The notes beneath the pieces were generated by a model, which was not told the DNA's origin, ran no database searches, and was given only the letters and a program-made list of their open reading frames with translations. From JACVRW01 sp963814095 (GTDB lineage: Bacteria; Actinomycetota; Thermoleophilia; Solirubrobacterales; Thermoleophilaceae): DNA of 64,000 bases. The stretch spans positions 27,632 through 91,631 of the forward strand of contig CAWFBT010000004.1 of assembly GCA_963814095.1 (NCBI GenBank). Direction: 5' to 3'. The position numbers and the translations under genes are program-made. Shown here in pieces: positions 17,686-25,797 of this stretch (position 1 is the first letter of the stretch; every line of letters begins with the position of its first letter).

Positions 17686-19049
17686 CCGGGGCAGAGCGCT
17701 ATCTGGAGCGGGTCGTGGCCGCCGGTTGCTCGATCCGGCTGCCGCAGCTGCGCGACGAGCGGCGCGCCGGTGTCCTCCACCGCGTCAGCGAGCGCCACGG
17801 CGTGAGTGTCGTGGCGCTGCGGGCCGAGACGGTCGGAACGGACGAGCGCGACGCGCTGCTGCGCTTCCGCTTCGCCCAGTACCTCGCCGCCGGCTTCGTC
17901 GACACCGAGCTCGCCCAGCGCGAGCGACTCGTGCGCGACCCGGGCGGCGCCGACGCGCCCGGCAGCGTCGATTGCGTCGCCCTCGACGCGTCAGACGGGC
18001 TCGTGCTCGCCTCGCTGTCGATGCGCGCCCCGGCGGCTGCTCCGGCCGGGACCACCCTGAGCACGCGCGAGCGTCCGCTGCTGCCGCTCGAGGAGCACTT
18101 CGGCTGGGGCGCCCTGAACCGCCTGCGCCTGCTTCCCGACCTCCCCCTCGACCGGGTGCGCGAGCTGAGCCGCTTCGTCAAGAACAATCGTCTCGGCGAG
18201 CGCGCCGAGCTCGGGGCGCGCGCCGTCGTCGAGGTCTGCATCGCGGCGCTCCGCTGCCTCACAGGCCCGCTCAGCCTCGAGGTGGAGGCGTTCGCCGGCG
18301 AGTTCGAGGACGTGGTCGCGCGTAGACACCTCGAGTTCCTGCACACGCCGTTCACGATGGTGCGCGGCGGGCTGCCCGCCTTCGAGCCCGGCCATTTCCT
18401 GCGTCCGGCGCTCGACGGGCGCGTCCGCTACCCGTTCGCGGGACTCGTGTCGGACCTGACGTCGACGGCGGCTCGCCTCCAGGCGATCGAGGCCGCACTC
18501 GGCGAACCCGGACTCGGCGGGCTCACGAGGCTGGCCGCCGCCCCTGTCGAGAAGCCGCCGCGCAGCAGCCTGCTTCCGCCGGGCGGTGTCGCGAGCCTGG
18601 CCGACACTCCCCTCCCGCAGCGCGAGCTCGGCGCCGATGCGCGCCGGCGCGCCCGGGCGCTCGGGGCCGGGCTGCGCTCCTTCGCGCCGCTCGCGACCCT
18701 CTCCGATACCGAGTGCACGACCCTCCACCGGCTGCTCGAGCCGCTGCACGTGGCCGCCGGGGCGACCGTCGTAGCGCACGGCGAGCCCGCGGATGCCCTC
18801 TTCCTGATCGAGCGGGGTGAGGCCCGGGTGCAGGAGGCGGTCACGCTCGGCCCGGGTGACTGGTTCGGCGAGATCGGGCTGCTCACCGGCGGCCGGCGCA
18901 CGGCCGACGTCGTTGCCGCCACGCCGCTGCGGTTGCTGCGCCTGGGCGGCGACGTCTTTCGCCGGCACCTGCATCCCCTGCCCGACGTCCACGGCGAGCT
19001 GACCCGAGTGGCGCTGCTGCGCGCCGCGGCGCGACTGGAGGCGGCATGA
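17682..19049 (+). CDS. Putative GNAT/acyl-amino-acid-synthase-like domain fused to a cyclic-nucleotide-binding domain
   Basis: Product of 455 residues. Residues about 60-300 weakly resemble autoinducer-synthase/FeeM-type GNAT proteins: an N-terminal pattern LLRFRFAQYLAAGFVDTELA, then VALDASDGLVLASLSM, and especially LDRVRELSRFVKNNR, comparable to the WELSRFAV strand of LuxI-like enzymes. Residues about 345-440 form a cNMP-binding/CRP-type beta roll (LLEPLHVAAGATVVAHGEPA, LFLIERGEARVQE, GPGDWFGEIGLLTGGRRTAD), with the GEIGLL and R-T-A phosphate-cassette pattern. There is no HTH, so the sensor domain probably gates the catalytic domain. It is coupled by ATGA overlaps to genes on both sides, including a carboxyl methyltransferase. 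The synthase assignment is tentative. Confidence 0.55.
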   Translation: MTGAERYLERVVAAGCSIRLPQLRDERRAGVLHRVSERHGVSVVALRAETVGTDERDALLRFRFAQYLAAGFVDTELAQRERLVRDPGGADAPGSVDCVALDASDGLVLASLSMRAPAAAPAGTTLSTRERPLLPLEEHFGWGALNRLRLLPDLPLDRVRELSRFVKNNRLGERAELGARAVVEVCIAALRCLTGPLSLEVEAFAGEFEDVVARRHLEFLHTPFTMVRGGLPAFEPGHFLRPALDGRVRYPFAGLVSDLTSTAARLQAIEAALGEPGLGGLTRLAAAPVEKPPRSSLLPPGGVASLADTPLPQRELGADARRRARALGAGLRSFAPLATLSDTECTTLHRLLEPLHVAAGATVVAHGEPADALFLIERGEARVQEAVTLGPGDWFGEIGLLTGGRRTADVVAATPLRLLRLGGDVFRRHLHPLPDVHGELTRVALLRAAARLEAA

Positions 19050-19945
19050 GGCTGGCCGCGAGCACCGCGGAGGGCGCGGCGGCCCTGCGGGCGGCCGGGG
19101 CACGCGACAGACGCCTGCGCGGGCCGGACCGGCTCGCCGAGCGTTTCGTGCCGGGCGGGCTGCGGCTCACCGCGCTGGTCAAGGTCCCGCTGCTGCGGGC
19201 CGTGGCACCGCGGGTGGCCGAGAGCCTGATGCCCGGGTCGTACTGGTACGAGCTCGCCCGCGTGAGGCACATGGACGGGCTGCTGCGGGAGGAGATCGCG
19301 TCCGGCGCGCGCCAGCTCGTGATCCTCGGCGCGGGCCTCGACTCGCGCGTGCACCGGCTCGCGCACAGGCTGGCCGGCGTTACGACCTTCGAGGTCGACC
19401 ATCCGGCGGCCGGAGCGTTCAAGCGCGAGCGCGTGCGGCGGGTGTTCGGGGCGCTCCCGGCACGCGTTCGCTACGTGGACGCCGATCTCAATGCGGGCGG
19501 GTTGCAGGGCCGGCTCCTCGCCGCCGGCCACCGCCCTGACCTGCGCACGATCGTGCTCTGGTCAGGCGTATCGCCATATCTCGAGCCGTCCGGCGTTGGC
19601 GCCGTGCTCGACTGGGTCGGCGGGCAGACCGCTCCCGGGAGCGCGCTCGTGTTCGACTACGTCTTCCGCGAGGCACTCGACGGCAGCTCCTGGTTCTACG
19701 GCGCCGCGGAGCTCCGCCGGCGCGTCGCGGCGAACGGCGAGCCGCTCGTGTTCGGGATTCCGCGTGGCTCGTGCGCCGCGCTCCTGGGCGCCTACGGCCT
19801 CCGGCTCGTATCCGACCACGGCCCCGACGAACTCGAGCGGCGGCACCTGCTGTGCGGCGAGCGGCTCGCCGGCAGGCCCTACGGCTTCGTGTCGATTGCG
19901 CACGCACGCGTGCCCGAGGTTGCATTGCATCCCGAATCGCCTTAG
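19046..19945 (+). CDS. PPM1/leucine carboxyl methyltransferase-family SAM-dependent methyltransferase
   Basis: Product of 299 residues. It has the layout of the LCM/PPM1 family: SYWYELARVRHMDGLLREEI, motif I LVILGAGLDSRVHRL, FEVDHPAAGAFKRERVR, then VRYVDADLNAGGL and TIVLWSGVSPYLEPSGVG. Members transfer methyl groups to carboxylates, including free acids and polyketide or amino-acid-derived products in actinobacteria. The ATG overlaps the stop of the GNAT-like/cNMP fusion by 4 bases, so both proteins should be made together. If the upstream enzyme makes an acylated amino acid, this one could esterify its carboxylate. That pathway is inference; the family call is firm. Confidence 0.82.
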   Translation: MRLAASTAEGAAALRAAGARDRRLRGPDRLAERFVPGGLRLTALVKVPLLRAVAPRVAESLMPGSYWYELARVRHMDGLLREEIASGARQLVILGAGLDSRVHRLAHRLAGVTTFEVDHPAAGAFKRERVRRVFGALPARVRYVDADLNAGGLQGRLLAAGHRPDLRTIVLWSGVSPYLEPSGVGAVLDWVGGQTAPGSALVFDYVFREALDGSSWFYGAAELRRRVAANGEPLVFGIPRGSCAALLGAYGLRLVSDHGPDELERRHLLCGERLAGRPYGFVSIAHARVPEVALHPESP

Positions 19946-19958
19946 AAAGAACATCGGA

Positions 19959-22900
19959 GTGGCCAGACCGGACCAGTTGCAAGGGGCCGGGACACGGATC
20001 GCGCGGCCCGCGCTCGCGGAGCGCCTTAACCGGGCGCTCGACGCAGGCTCGCTGCTACTCGTCGCCAGCGCCGGATCGGGCAAGACAGCAGCGCTCGAAG
20101 AGGCGCTCGCCGGCCGCCATGGCCTCGCCGCCTGGACGCGCTGCACGCCCGCCGACGCCGACGCCGGCCGGCTCCTGCGGCGGCTCGTGCAGACGATCAG
20201 CGAGGCCGCGCCCGGAGCGGTCGACCTGCTCGCCGAGCGGCTCGCGGTGGCACAGGAGCGCGTCGATGCCCGGGCCGTCGGCGAGGAGCTCGTTGGCGAA
20301 CTGGACCGGCTGCTGCTCGAGCAGCTGGTGATCGTCCTCGACGACGCGGAGCACCTGGGCGACCCGGCGCTCGCGGTCGTGGACGATCTGCTCGCCGCAC
20401 GCTCGCCAGTGCTGCGCGTGGCGGTCGCCACGCGCACGTCGCTGCCGCTGCGCATCGCGAAGCTCCGCGGCGGAGGGACCCTCACCGAGCTCGGCCCGGC
20501 GGAGCTCGCATTCAGCCCCGAGGAGTGCGGCGAGCTCCTGCGGCTGCGCGGCCGGACCGAGATGGACGCCGAGCTGCTCTTCACCGCCACCGAGGGCTGG
20601 CCGCTCGGCGTCGCCCTCGGCACGCGCTACACGGGCATTCCCGCCCTCGCGGGCGCGGACTCGCGCGGCCCGCTGTTCGACTTCCTGCGCGAGGAGGTCC
20701 TCGACCCGATCGAGCCCGAGCTGCGCACGGCGCTGATCGACTCGAGCGTGCCCGCCGAGCTCGACCAGGCCTGCATGGACGCGCTGGCCCTGCCAAGTGA
20801 CTTCCTGGAGCAGGCCGCGCGCGCCGGCCTGCGGCCACGGCCCGTTCACAACGCCGACGGCCGGCTCGCCCACCACCCACTCGTGCGGGAGTTCCTGCTC
20901 GACAGGCTCGAGCTCGAGCGCGACGGAGAAGTCGTACGGGACCTGAACGCTCGAGTGGCCGCGGCGCTGGCGGCATCCGGGCGAGCGGAGGACGCGATCC
21001 CGCACTGGATCGCGGCCGAGGCATGGGATGAGGCACGCGACAGCATCGCCGCCGCCGGGCCTGCCCTCCTTCACAGCGCACCCGACACGGTCCAGGGCTG
21101 GCTCGATGCGCTGCCGGAGCCGCAGCGTGAGGCAGCCCCGGCGCTGTATCTGCAGGGCGCACTCGACTGGGCGGCCGGCAGGCAGGCCGAGGCCGTCGAG
21201 CGGCTGCGCGCTTCGGCCCGGCGCTTCGCCGAGGCAGGCGACGTCCCAGGGATGTGGCTCGCGCGCTTCACGCTCGCGGATCCCCTCTTCGTAACCGGCG
21301 CGATGGGCGAGGTCGCGGAGTTGGCCGAGGGCTTCGACGACGAGTCCGCGCTCGCGGCAGGCGTCGCGCCTCCCGCACTGGCGGCGTATGCGGCCGCCGC
21401 CCTTGGGGCCCTCGGCCGCATCCCCGAATGCGAGGCGCTCTCGCGCCGGCTCGACGCTCATCCCCATTCCGACTTCGTGAAGCCGCACAAGATCGTCTGG
21501 GCGTGCTACGAGCACCAGCTCGCGGGCGACTTCGACGAGCTCGTCCCGGCGGCCCGCAACGCGATCCGCGAGTTCGAGCGCTTCGACCCCGTCGGCCGCC
21601 TGCCCGTGATCGCGGCGATCCTGCCGCTCGCGCTCGGCGATCAGGGACGCGATGACGAGGCCTTGGCAGCCTGGCGGCGGGTCGAGGAGCTCGCTCGCAG
21701 CCACCGATCGGCCGCGATGCTGAAGGTGAGCACCGTGTGGCAGGCGCTGCTGCATGCCCGCGCCGGGCGCGCCGGCCCCGCCTCCGACCTGCTCGCGCGT
21801 GCGGATGGGCGCACCGGCGTCGGCTGGCGCGAGTACACGACGGAGCTGGCCCGGGCGCGCGTGTCGATGCTCCACGGCGACCCGGCGGCGGCGACCGTCG
21901 CCTGCGAGCGAGCGCTCACCATCACCGAGCAGGCCCCGCTCGCCGAGCGCTTCCAGGCCGTGGTCGACGCCGCGCCGCTGCTGCTGGATGCCGGTGTTCC
22001 GTCACGAAGCCGCGAGCTGGTGGAGGACGCACTCGCCGAGTGCGAGGCGCGCGTGCCGGGCAACGTCGGCCGCTACTCGCGCGCGCTCCTATTGGGGCTG
22101 CGCGCCTGGCTCCACGACGCCGAGGGCGACGAGACGGCCGCGCAGTCGGACCTCGAGGCGATGTGGACCGCAGCCGATCGGAACGCGGCGGACGTCGTGC
22201 GCCGGGAGTGGGAGCTGCTCGAAGGGCCGCTCTGGAGAGCGCTTGCGGACGGCGCGCTCGACCCGGACGCCGTCGTCGCCGCCATCGAGAGCGCCTGGCC
22301 GGGCGGCGCCGCGCTGCTCGCCTTCACATCGCATCCGGACGCCCGCGTGCGGCGGGCCGCCGTCGCACCGGCGGCAGTGTCCGGCCACCCCGACCTCGTG
22401 CCGCGACTCGACGCGCTGGCGGAGGACCCGGACTCCGAGGTGGCGGCGGCTGCCGGCGCCGCCCGTACCCGGCTTGGCGCGCGCCCGCCACCGCTCGACT
22501 TCACGGTCCTCGGCGGCTTCGCCGTGCGGCGCGGCAGCTGGCAAGCCGAGGACGCGGCCTGGGACCGGCGGGTGGCCCAAAGGCTCGTGCGCTACCTGCT
22601 CGTCCGGCGCGGAGCCGCCATCTCCGAGGACCTGCTGCTCGAGGCGTTCTGGCCCGACGCGCCCGAGCCGTCCGCGCGGCGCAGCCTCAAGGTGGCCACG
22701 TCGTGCGCCCGCGCCGTGCTCGACGTGCCCGGGACGGCGAGCGTCATCGAGGGTGTCGAGCGAACCCTCGCGCTGCGGCTGCGGGAGGGCGATTCCGTAG
22801 ACGCCGACCGCTTCGAGGACTCCGCGCGCGCGGCGCTCGCCGCGGACCCCGGTGAGCGGCGCGCGCCGCTCGAACGGGCAGCGGCGCTCTGGACCGGCGA

Positions 22901-23240
22901 CCCGCTTCCGGAGGAGCGCTACTCCGACTGGGCCTCCGTCTGGCGCGAGAGCCTGACCGTGCGCTACGCCGAGGTGCTGGCGGCGCTCGTCGACGCCTGC
23001 CACGCCGACGACGACCACCTGGCTGCCAGCCAGGCGGCACGGCGGTTCGTCGAGCTGGAGCCCTTCGACGAGGCGGCACACCGCAGCCTGATCAGGGCCT
23101 ACGCACGCTCCGGACGGCGAGCGCACGCGCTCCGTCAGTTCCTCGAATGCCGACGGCGGCTCGTCGACGAGCTGGGCGTCGAGCCCGCCGCCGAGACGCG
23201 TGAGCTGCAGGAACGCGTGCTTGCGGGCGAGCCCGTCTGA
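19959..23240 (+). CDS. Giant signal-transduction regulator: ATPase, TPR, OmpR-type winged helix and BTAD
   Basis: Product of 1093 residues from a GTG at 19959. A MalT-like STAND NTPase has a Walker A-like loop VASAGSGKT (about 35-43) and Walker B VIVLDDAEHL (about 123-132). A long helical repeat region (about 380-780) and a short HEAT-like segment (LAEDPDSEVAAAAGAARTRLG) follow. From about 843 comes a PhoB/OmpR-type winged helix (LDFTVLGGFAVRRG ... SEDLLLEAFWPD) and from about 945 a bacterial transcriptional activation domain ending LGVEPAAETRELQERVL. This order puts the DNA-binding part at the C-terminus, unlike AfsR where it is N-terminal. It starts 13 bases after the methyltransferase and is a candidate activator of the two genes downstream, which share an upstream direct-repeat element. 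Confidence 0.85.
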   Translation: MARPDQLQGAGTRIARPALAERLNRALDAGSLLLVASAGSGKTAALEEALAGRHGLAAWTRCTPADADAGRLLRRLVQTISEAAPGAVDLLAERLAVAQERVDARAVGEELVGELDRLLLEQLVIVLDDAEHLGDPALAVVDDLLAARSPVLRVAVATRTSLPLRIAKLRGGGTLTELGPAELAFSPEECGELLRLRGRTEMDAELLFTATEGWPLGVALGTRYTGIPALAGADSRGPLFDFLREEVLDPIEPELRTALIDSSVPAELDQACMDALALPSDFLEQAARAGLRPRPVHNADGRLAHHPLVREFLLDRLELERDGEVVRDLNARVAAALAASGRAEDAIPHWIAAEAWDEARDSIAAAGPALLHSAPDTVQGWLDALPEPQREAAPALYLQGALDWAAGRQAEAVERLRASARRFAEAGDVPGMWLARFTLADPLFVTGAMGEVAELAEGFDDESALAAGVAPPALAAYAAAALGALGRIPECEALSRRLDAHPHSDFVKPHKIVWACYEHQLAGDFDELVPAARNAIREFERFDPVGRLPVIAAILPLALGDQGRDDEALAAWRRVEELARSHRSAAMLKVSTVWQALLHARAGRAGPASDLLARADGRTGVGWREYTTELARARVSMLHGDPAAATVACERALTITEQAPLAERFQAVVDAAPLLLDAGVPSRSRELVEDALAECEARVPGNVGRYSRALLLGLRAWLHDAEGDETAAQSDLEAMWTAADRNAADVVRREWELLEGPLWRALADGALDPDAVVAAIESAWPGGAALLAFTSHPDARVRRAAVAPAAVSGHPDLVPRLDALAEDPDSEVAAAAGAARTRLGARPPPLDFTVLGGFAVRRGSWQAEDAAWDRRVAQRLVRYLLVRRGAAISEDLLLEAFWPDAPEPSARRSLKVATSCARAVLDVPGTASVIEGVERTLALRLREGDSVDADRFEDSARAALAADPGERRAPLERAAALWTGDPLPEERYSDWASVWRESLTVRYAEVLAALVDACHADDDHLAASQAARRFVELEPFDEAAHRSLIRAYARSGRRAHALRQFLECRRRLVDELGVEPAAETRELQERVLAGEPV

Positions 23241-23242
23241 GC

Positions 23243-23277
23243 CCGTAACGCCAGCGTAACCGCCGGCCGTAGCTTCG
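23243..23277 (+). promoter_or_regulatory. Shared upstream element A (direct repeat plus putative -10)
   Basis: This 35-bp stretch contains CCGTAACG and CAGCGTAA, whose GTAA cores start 11 bp apart, followed 10 bp later by CGTAGCTTCG. It matches the element at 23945-23979 at 29 of 35 positions. Direct repeats about one helical turn apart, just upstream of a -10-like TAGCTT, are the known layout of SARP/BTAD binding sites. It lies between the giant regulator gene and the collagen-like gene, 27 bases before the ATG. Confidence 0.6.
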
Positions 23278-23304
23278 CGGGCGACCGCAACCAAAGGAGG
23301 AGAC

Positions 23305-23853
23305 ATGCGAGGCAAAGGCAGGCTGCGCCCGTCCCCGTCGATGCTGGTGGCATTCGCCGCACTGATGGTGGCGCTGGGCGGCACCTCGTACGCGATCGCC
23401 CAGCTGCCCGCCAACAGCGTCGGGACGAAGCAGCTGAAGAAGAACGCCGTGAACACGGCCAAGGTCAAGGACCGCTCGCTTGTCGCGAAGGACTTCAAGA
23501 GCGGTCAGCTGCCGCGCGGCCAAAAGGGCGACGCGGGAGCACGAGGCCCTGCCGGCCCCGCTGGTTCGCAGGGTCCGGCCGGCCCTCAGGGTCCTGCCGG
23601 CCCCCCGGCCGTCTCGAGCCTCACCGTGCGCGAGGGCGATCCGGGCACGGGCTTCTCGTTTGCCAATTGCGGCGACGGCGAGGTGGCCATCGGTGGCGGC
23701 GGCATCACGGAGGACATGGATGCCTTCCTCTATGAGTCCAGCCCCGACGTCGCGGACGGCCTGCCGCTTGGCTGGTTCGCCTCGGCCAAGGTTGCTGACG
23801 GCGCCGGCACTGACGCCGACGTGACCGCCTACGTCATCTGTGCGGCCCCTTGA
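23305..23853 (+). CDS. Exported protein with short collagen-like Gly-X-X repeat
   Basis: Product of 182 residues, with a strong ribosome-binding site (AAAGGAGG at 23293-23300). The order is a signal peptide or anchor (LVAFAALMVALGGTSYAIAQ), a basic spacer rich in NSVGTKQLKKNAV and VKDRSLVAKDF, a collagen-like run of about eleven Gly-X-X triplets at about residues 72-105 (QKGDAGARGPAGPAG ...), and a C-terminal domain with two cysteines (FSFANCGDGEVAIGGGG and YVICAAP). The N-terminal half is characteristic of a family found in many copies in Thermoleophilia. It probably acts at the cell surface as a stalk or adhesive. It shares its upstream element with the next gene. Confidence 0.85.
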   Translation: MRGKGRLRPSPSMLVAFAALMVALGGTSYAIAQLPANSVGTKQLKKNAVNTAKVKDRSLVAKDFKSGQLPRGQKGDAGARGPAGPAGSQGPAGPQGPAGPPAVSSLTVREGDPGTGFSFANCGDGEVAIGGGGITEDMDAFLYESSPDVADGLPLGWFASAKVADGAGTDADVTAYVICAAP

Positions 23854-23904
23854 GGGTTCCCCCCGCACGGGTGTCCGGCCCGGCCTGCCTGGCCGGATGA
23901 GTGG

Positions 23905-23932
23905 ACCGGCGGAGGCTCTTGCCTCCGCCGGT
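23905..23932 (+). terminator. Hairpin after the collagen-like gene
   Basis: ACCGGCGGAGGC (23905-23916) pairs perfectly with GCCTCCGCCGGT (23921-23932) across a TCTT loop, a 12-bp stem. There is no U tract, only TCGCGTTCTC, as is common in high-GC actinobacteria. It separates the collagen-like gene from shared element B and the sulfatase. Confidence 0.65.
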
Positions 23933-23944
23933 TCGCGTTCTCAG

Positions 23945-23979
23945 CCGTAACGGCAGCGTAAGGACCGAACGTAGCTTCG
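23945..23979 (+). promoter_or_regulatory. Shared upstream element B (direct repeat plus putative -10)
   Basis: It contains CCGTAACG, CAGCGTAA and CGTAGCTTCG in the same spacing as element A at 23243-23277, with six mismatches over 35 bp, all outside these blocks. It ends 8 bases before the sulfatase ATG at 23988, so if CGTAGCTTCG holds the -10 box the transcript would be leaderless or nearly so. Confidence 0.6.
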
Positions 23980-23987
23980 GCCGCGGT

Positions 23988-25499
23988 ATGAACGTGATGC
24001 CGCGATCAACGCTCTGGCCGGCACTCGCCGTCCTCGTGGTGCTCGCCCTGCCGTCGGCAGCCGCGGCACAGCGCCCCAACATCGTCGTCGTCATGACAGA
24101 CGACCAGACCGCCGAGGAGCTCACGGCGATGCCGTCGACGAACCACCTCATCGCGCGCAGGGGTGTCGCGTTCGAGCGGGCCTTCGTCTCGTACCCGGTC
24201 TGCTGCCCGTCGCGCGCCACCTATCTCACCGGCCAATACGCACACAACCACGGCGTGATGGGCCTCTACCCGCCAACCGGCGGCTACGGGCGCTTCGACA
24301 AGGCGAACGCGCTACCCGTCTGGCTGCAGCGTGCCGGCTACTACACCTCACACGTCGGCAAGTTCCTGAACGGCTACGGCGACCAGGAGCCGGCCGACCT
24401 GCCCCCCGGCTGGGACGACTGGCACGCAACCGTCGACTACTCGACGTACCGCATGTGGGGCTACACGCTCAATGACAACGGGCGCTTTCGCACGTATGGC
24501 AGCGCCTTCGACGAGCGGTCTGCGCTCTATCAGACGCACGTCCTGACGGAGAAGGCGACCGACGTCATCAAAGCTCGCGCCGGGCGCGGGCCGTTCTTCC
24601 TATCGCTCAACTACCTGGCGCCGCACCACGAAGACCGCCGCATCCAACGGCACAGCGGCCGGATCGTCCGCGCCGCGCCAGGGGACGGGGCCATGCCCGC
24701 CAGCCGCCCGCCACCGCTGCCGCCGAGCTTCGACGAGGACGACATGTCCGACAAGCCGCGCTTCCTGCGCCGGCGCACGAGGCCGCTCACGCCGGCGGAC
24801 GTCGCCCGCATCCGCAAGGACGCGCTCAGCCGCCGAGACGCCCTGCTGGCCGTCGACCGCGGCGTCGCGAGCGTCGTCTCGGCGTTGCGCGCCCACCGGC
24901 AGCTCAGCAACACCTACATCGTCTTCACGTCGGACAACGGCTACATGCAGGGCGAGCACCGAGTCCGGTCGGGGAAGATGCTGCCCTACGACCCGTCGAC
25001 CAGGGTGCCGCTCCTGATCCGCGGTCCGCGGATCCCCGAGGGCAGCGCGTCCCGCGAGCTCGTCGCCAACGTCGACCTCGCGCCCACCGTCGTCCAGATC
25101 GCGCAGGCGCTACCCGGCGTGACCGTGGACGGCCGCTCGCTCCTGCCGTTCGCCCGCCGCCCCGGGCGGCGCAGCCGTCGCGCGATCCTCCACGAGACCG
25201 GCGGCCGCCGCTACGTCGGCCTGCGCGCCCAGGACGAGGCCCCCAACCGCGGGCGCTCACTGGGACGCGTGCTCACCTACCGCGCCGTCCGCACCGCCCG
25301 CTGGCTGTACGTGCGCTACCGGGGCGGGTCGAGAGAGCTCTATGACCTGCGCCGGGACCCGCACCAGCTGCGCTCCCGGCATGCCGACCGCGCCTACCGC
25401 GCCATGCGGCGCGCGCTGGCGAGAGAGCTCCGGCGCCTCGCGGACTGCCGCGGCGAGGTCTGCCGCCGGGCCGCGGCCCGCATCCCGGTGCCCCGCTAG
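23988..25499 (+). CDS. Secreted sulfatase (formylglycine-type arylsulfatase family)
   Basis: Product of 503 residues. A signal peptide (LAVLVVLALPSAAAAQ) precedes the sulfatase core: metal ligands in IVVVMTDDQTAE, the modification motif CCPSRATYLTG (second Cys is the formylglycine precursor, about residue 70), HVGKFLNGYG, SLNYLAPHH, and FTSDNGYMQGEHR near the C-terminal metal site. It hydrolyses sulfate esters, or by family resemblance possibly phosphonate esters, outside the cell. I start at the ATG at 23988 because it abuts the conserved upstream element and places the signal peptide correctly. A formylglycine-generating enzyme would be needed from elsewhere in the genome. The stop overlaps the convergent gene at 25496 by 4 bases. 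Confidence 0.88.
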   Translation: MNVMPRSTLWPALAVLVVLALPSAAAAQRPNIVVVMTDDQTAEELTAMPSTNHLIARRGVAFERAFVSYPVCCPSRATYLTGQYAHNHGVMGLYPPTGGYGRFDKANALPVWLQRAGYYTSHVGKFLNGYGDQEPADLPPGWDDWHATVDYSTYRMWGYTLNDNGRFRTYGSAFDERSALYQTHVLTEKATDVIKARAGRGPFFLSLNYLAPHHEDRRIQRHSGRIVRAAPGDGAMPASRPPPLPPSFDEDDMSDKPRFLRRRTRPLTPADVARIRKDALSRRDALLAVDRGVASVVSALRAHRQLSNTYIVFTSDNGYMQGEHRVRSGKMLPYDPSTRVPLLIRGPRIPEGSASRELVANVDLAPTVVQIAQALPGVTVDGRSLLPFARRPGRRSRRAILHETGGRRYVGLRAQDEAPNRGRSLGRVLTYRAVRTARWLYVRYRGGSRELYDLRRDPHQLRSRHADRAYRAMRRALARELRRLADCRGEVCRRAAARIPVPR

Positions 25500-25795
25500 A
25501 CCGAGCCTTCGCGCGTGTGCCCGTGGTCGAGCCCGTGCGCGACGTCCATGCGCGAGCCCCACGTGTAGGAAGCGGCCAGGGCGAGCACCGCACCCGGGAC
25601 CGCGATCACCGCCTGAATGAAGTCGGTGTCGTCCGTGCCGGGGACGGTCAACCCGTTCACGAGGAAGCCGAACAGCGCGGCCCCTACGGTCGCCACCAGG
25701 AAGGCGCCCACGATGCCGCCCCAGAAGCGGTCGGGGAAGAACACCGTGAAGTGCCAGATCGCGATTCCCATCATCACCCACACGACGAGTCCCAT
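25496..25795 (-). CDS. Small membrane protein downstream of secDF
   Basis: Product of 99 residues with three hydrophobic segments (GLVVWVMMGIAIWHFTVFF, GGIVGAFLVATVGAALFGFL, FIQAVIAVPGAVLALAASY) and a His-containing tail (HGLDHGHTREG). It starts 2 bases after the secDF stop on the same strand, so it is almost certainly co-transcribed. It resembles the GlsB/YeaQ-like small membrane proteins in size and layout, but I do not claim membership. Function unknown. Confidence 0.7.
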   Translation of the reverse strand: MGLVVWVMMGIAIWHFTVFFPDRFWGGIVGAFLVATVGAALFGFLVNGLTVPGTDDTDFIQAVIAVPGAVLALAASYTWGSRMDVAHGLDHGHTREGSV

Positions 25796-25797
25796 GC

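Noticed and set aside
20055..21875. A 606-codon minus-strand open frame
   Set aside because: Antisense to the giant regulator, which has Walker motifs and BTAD in the other strand.
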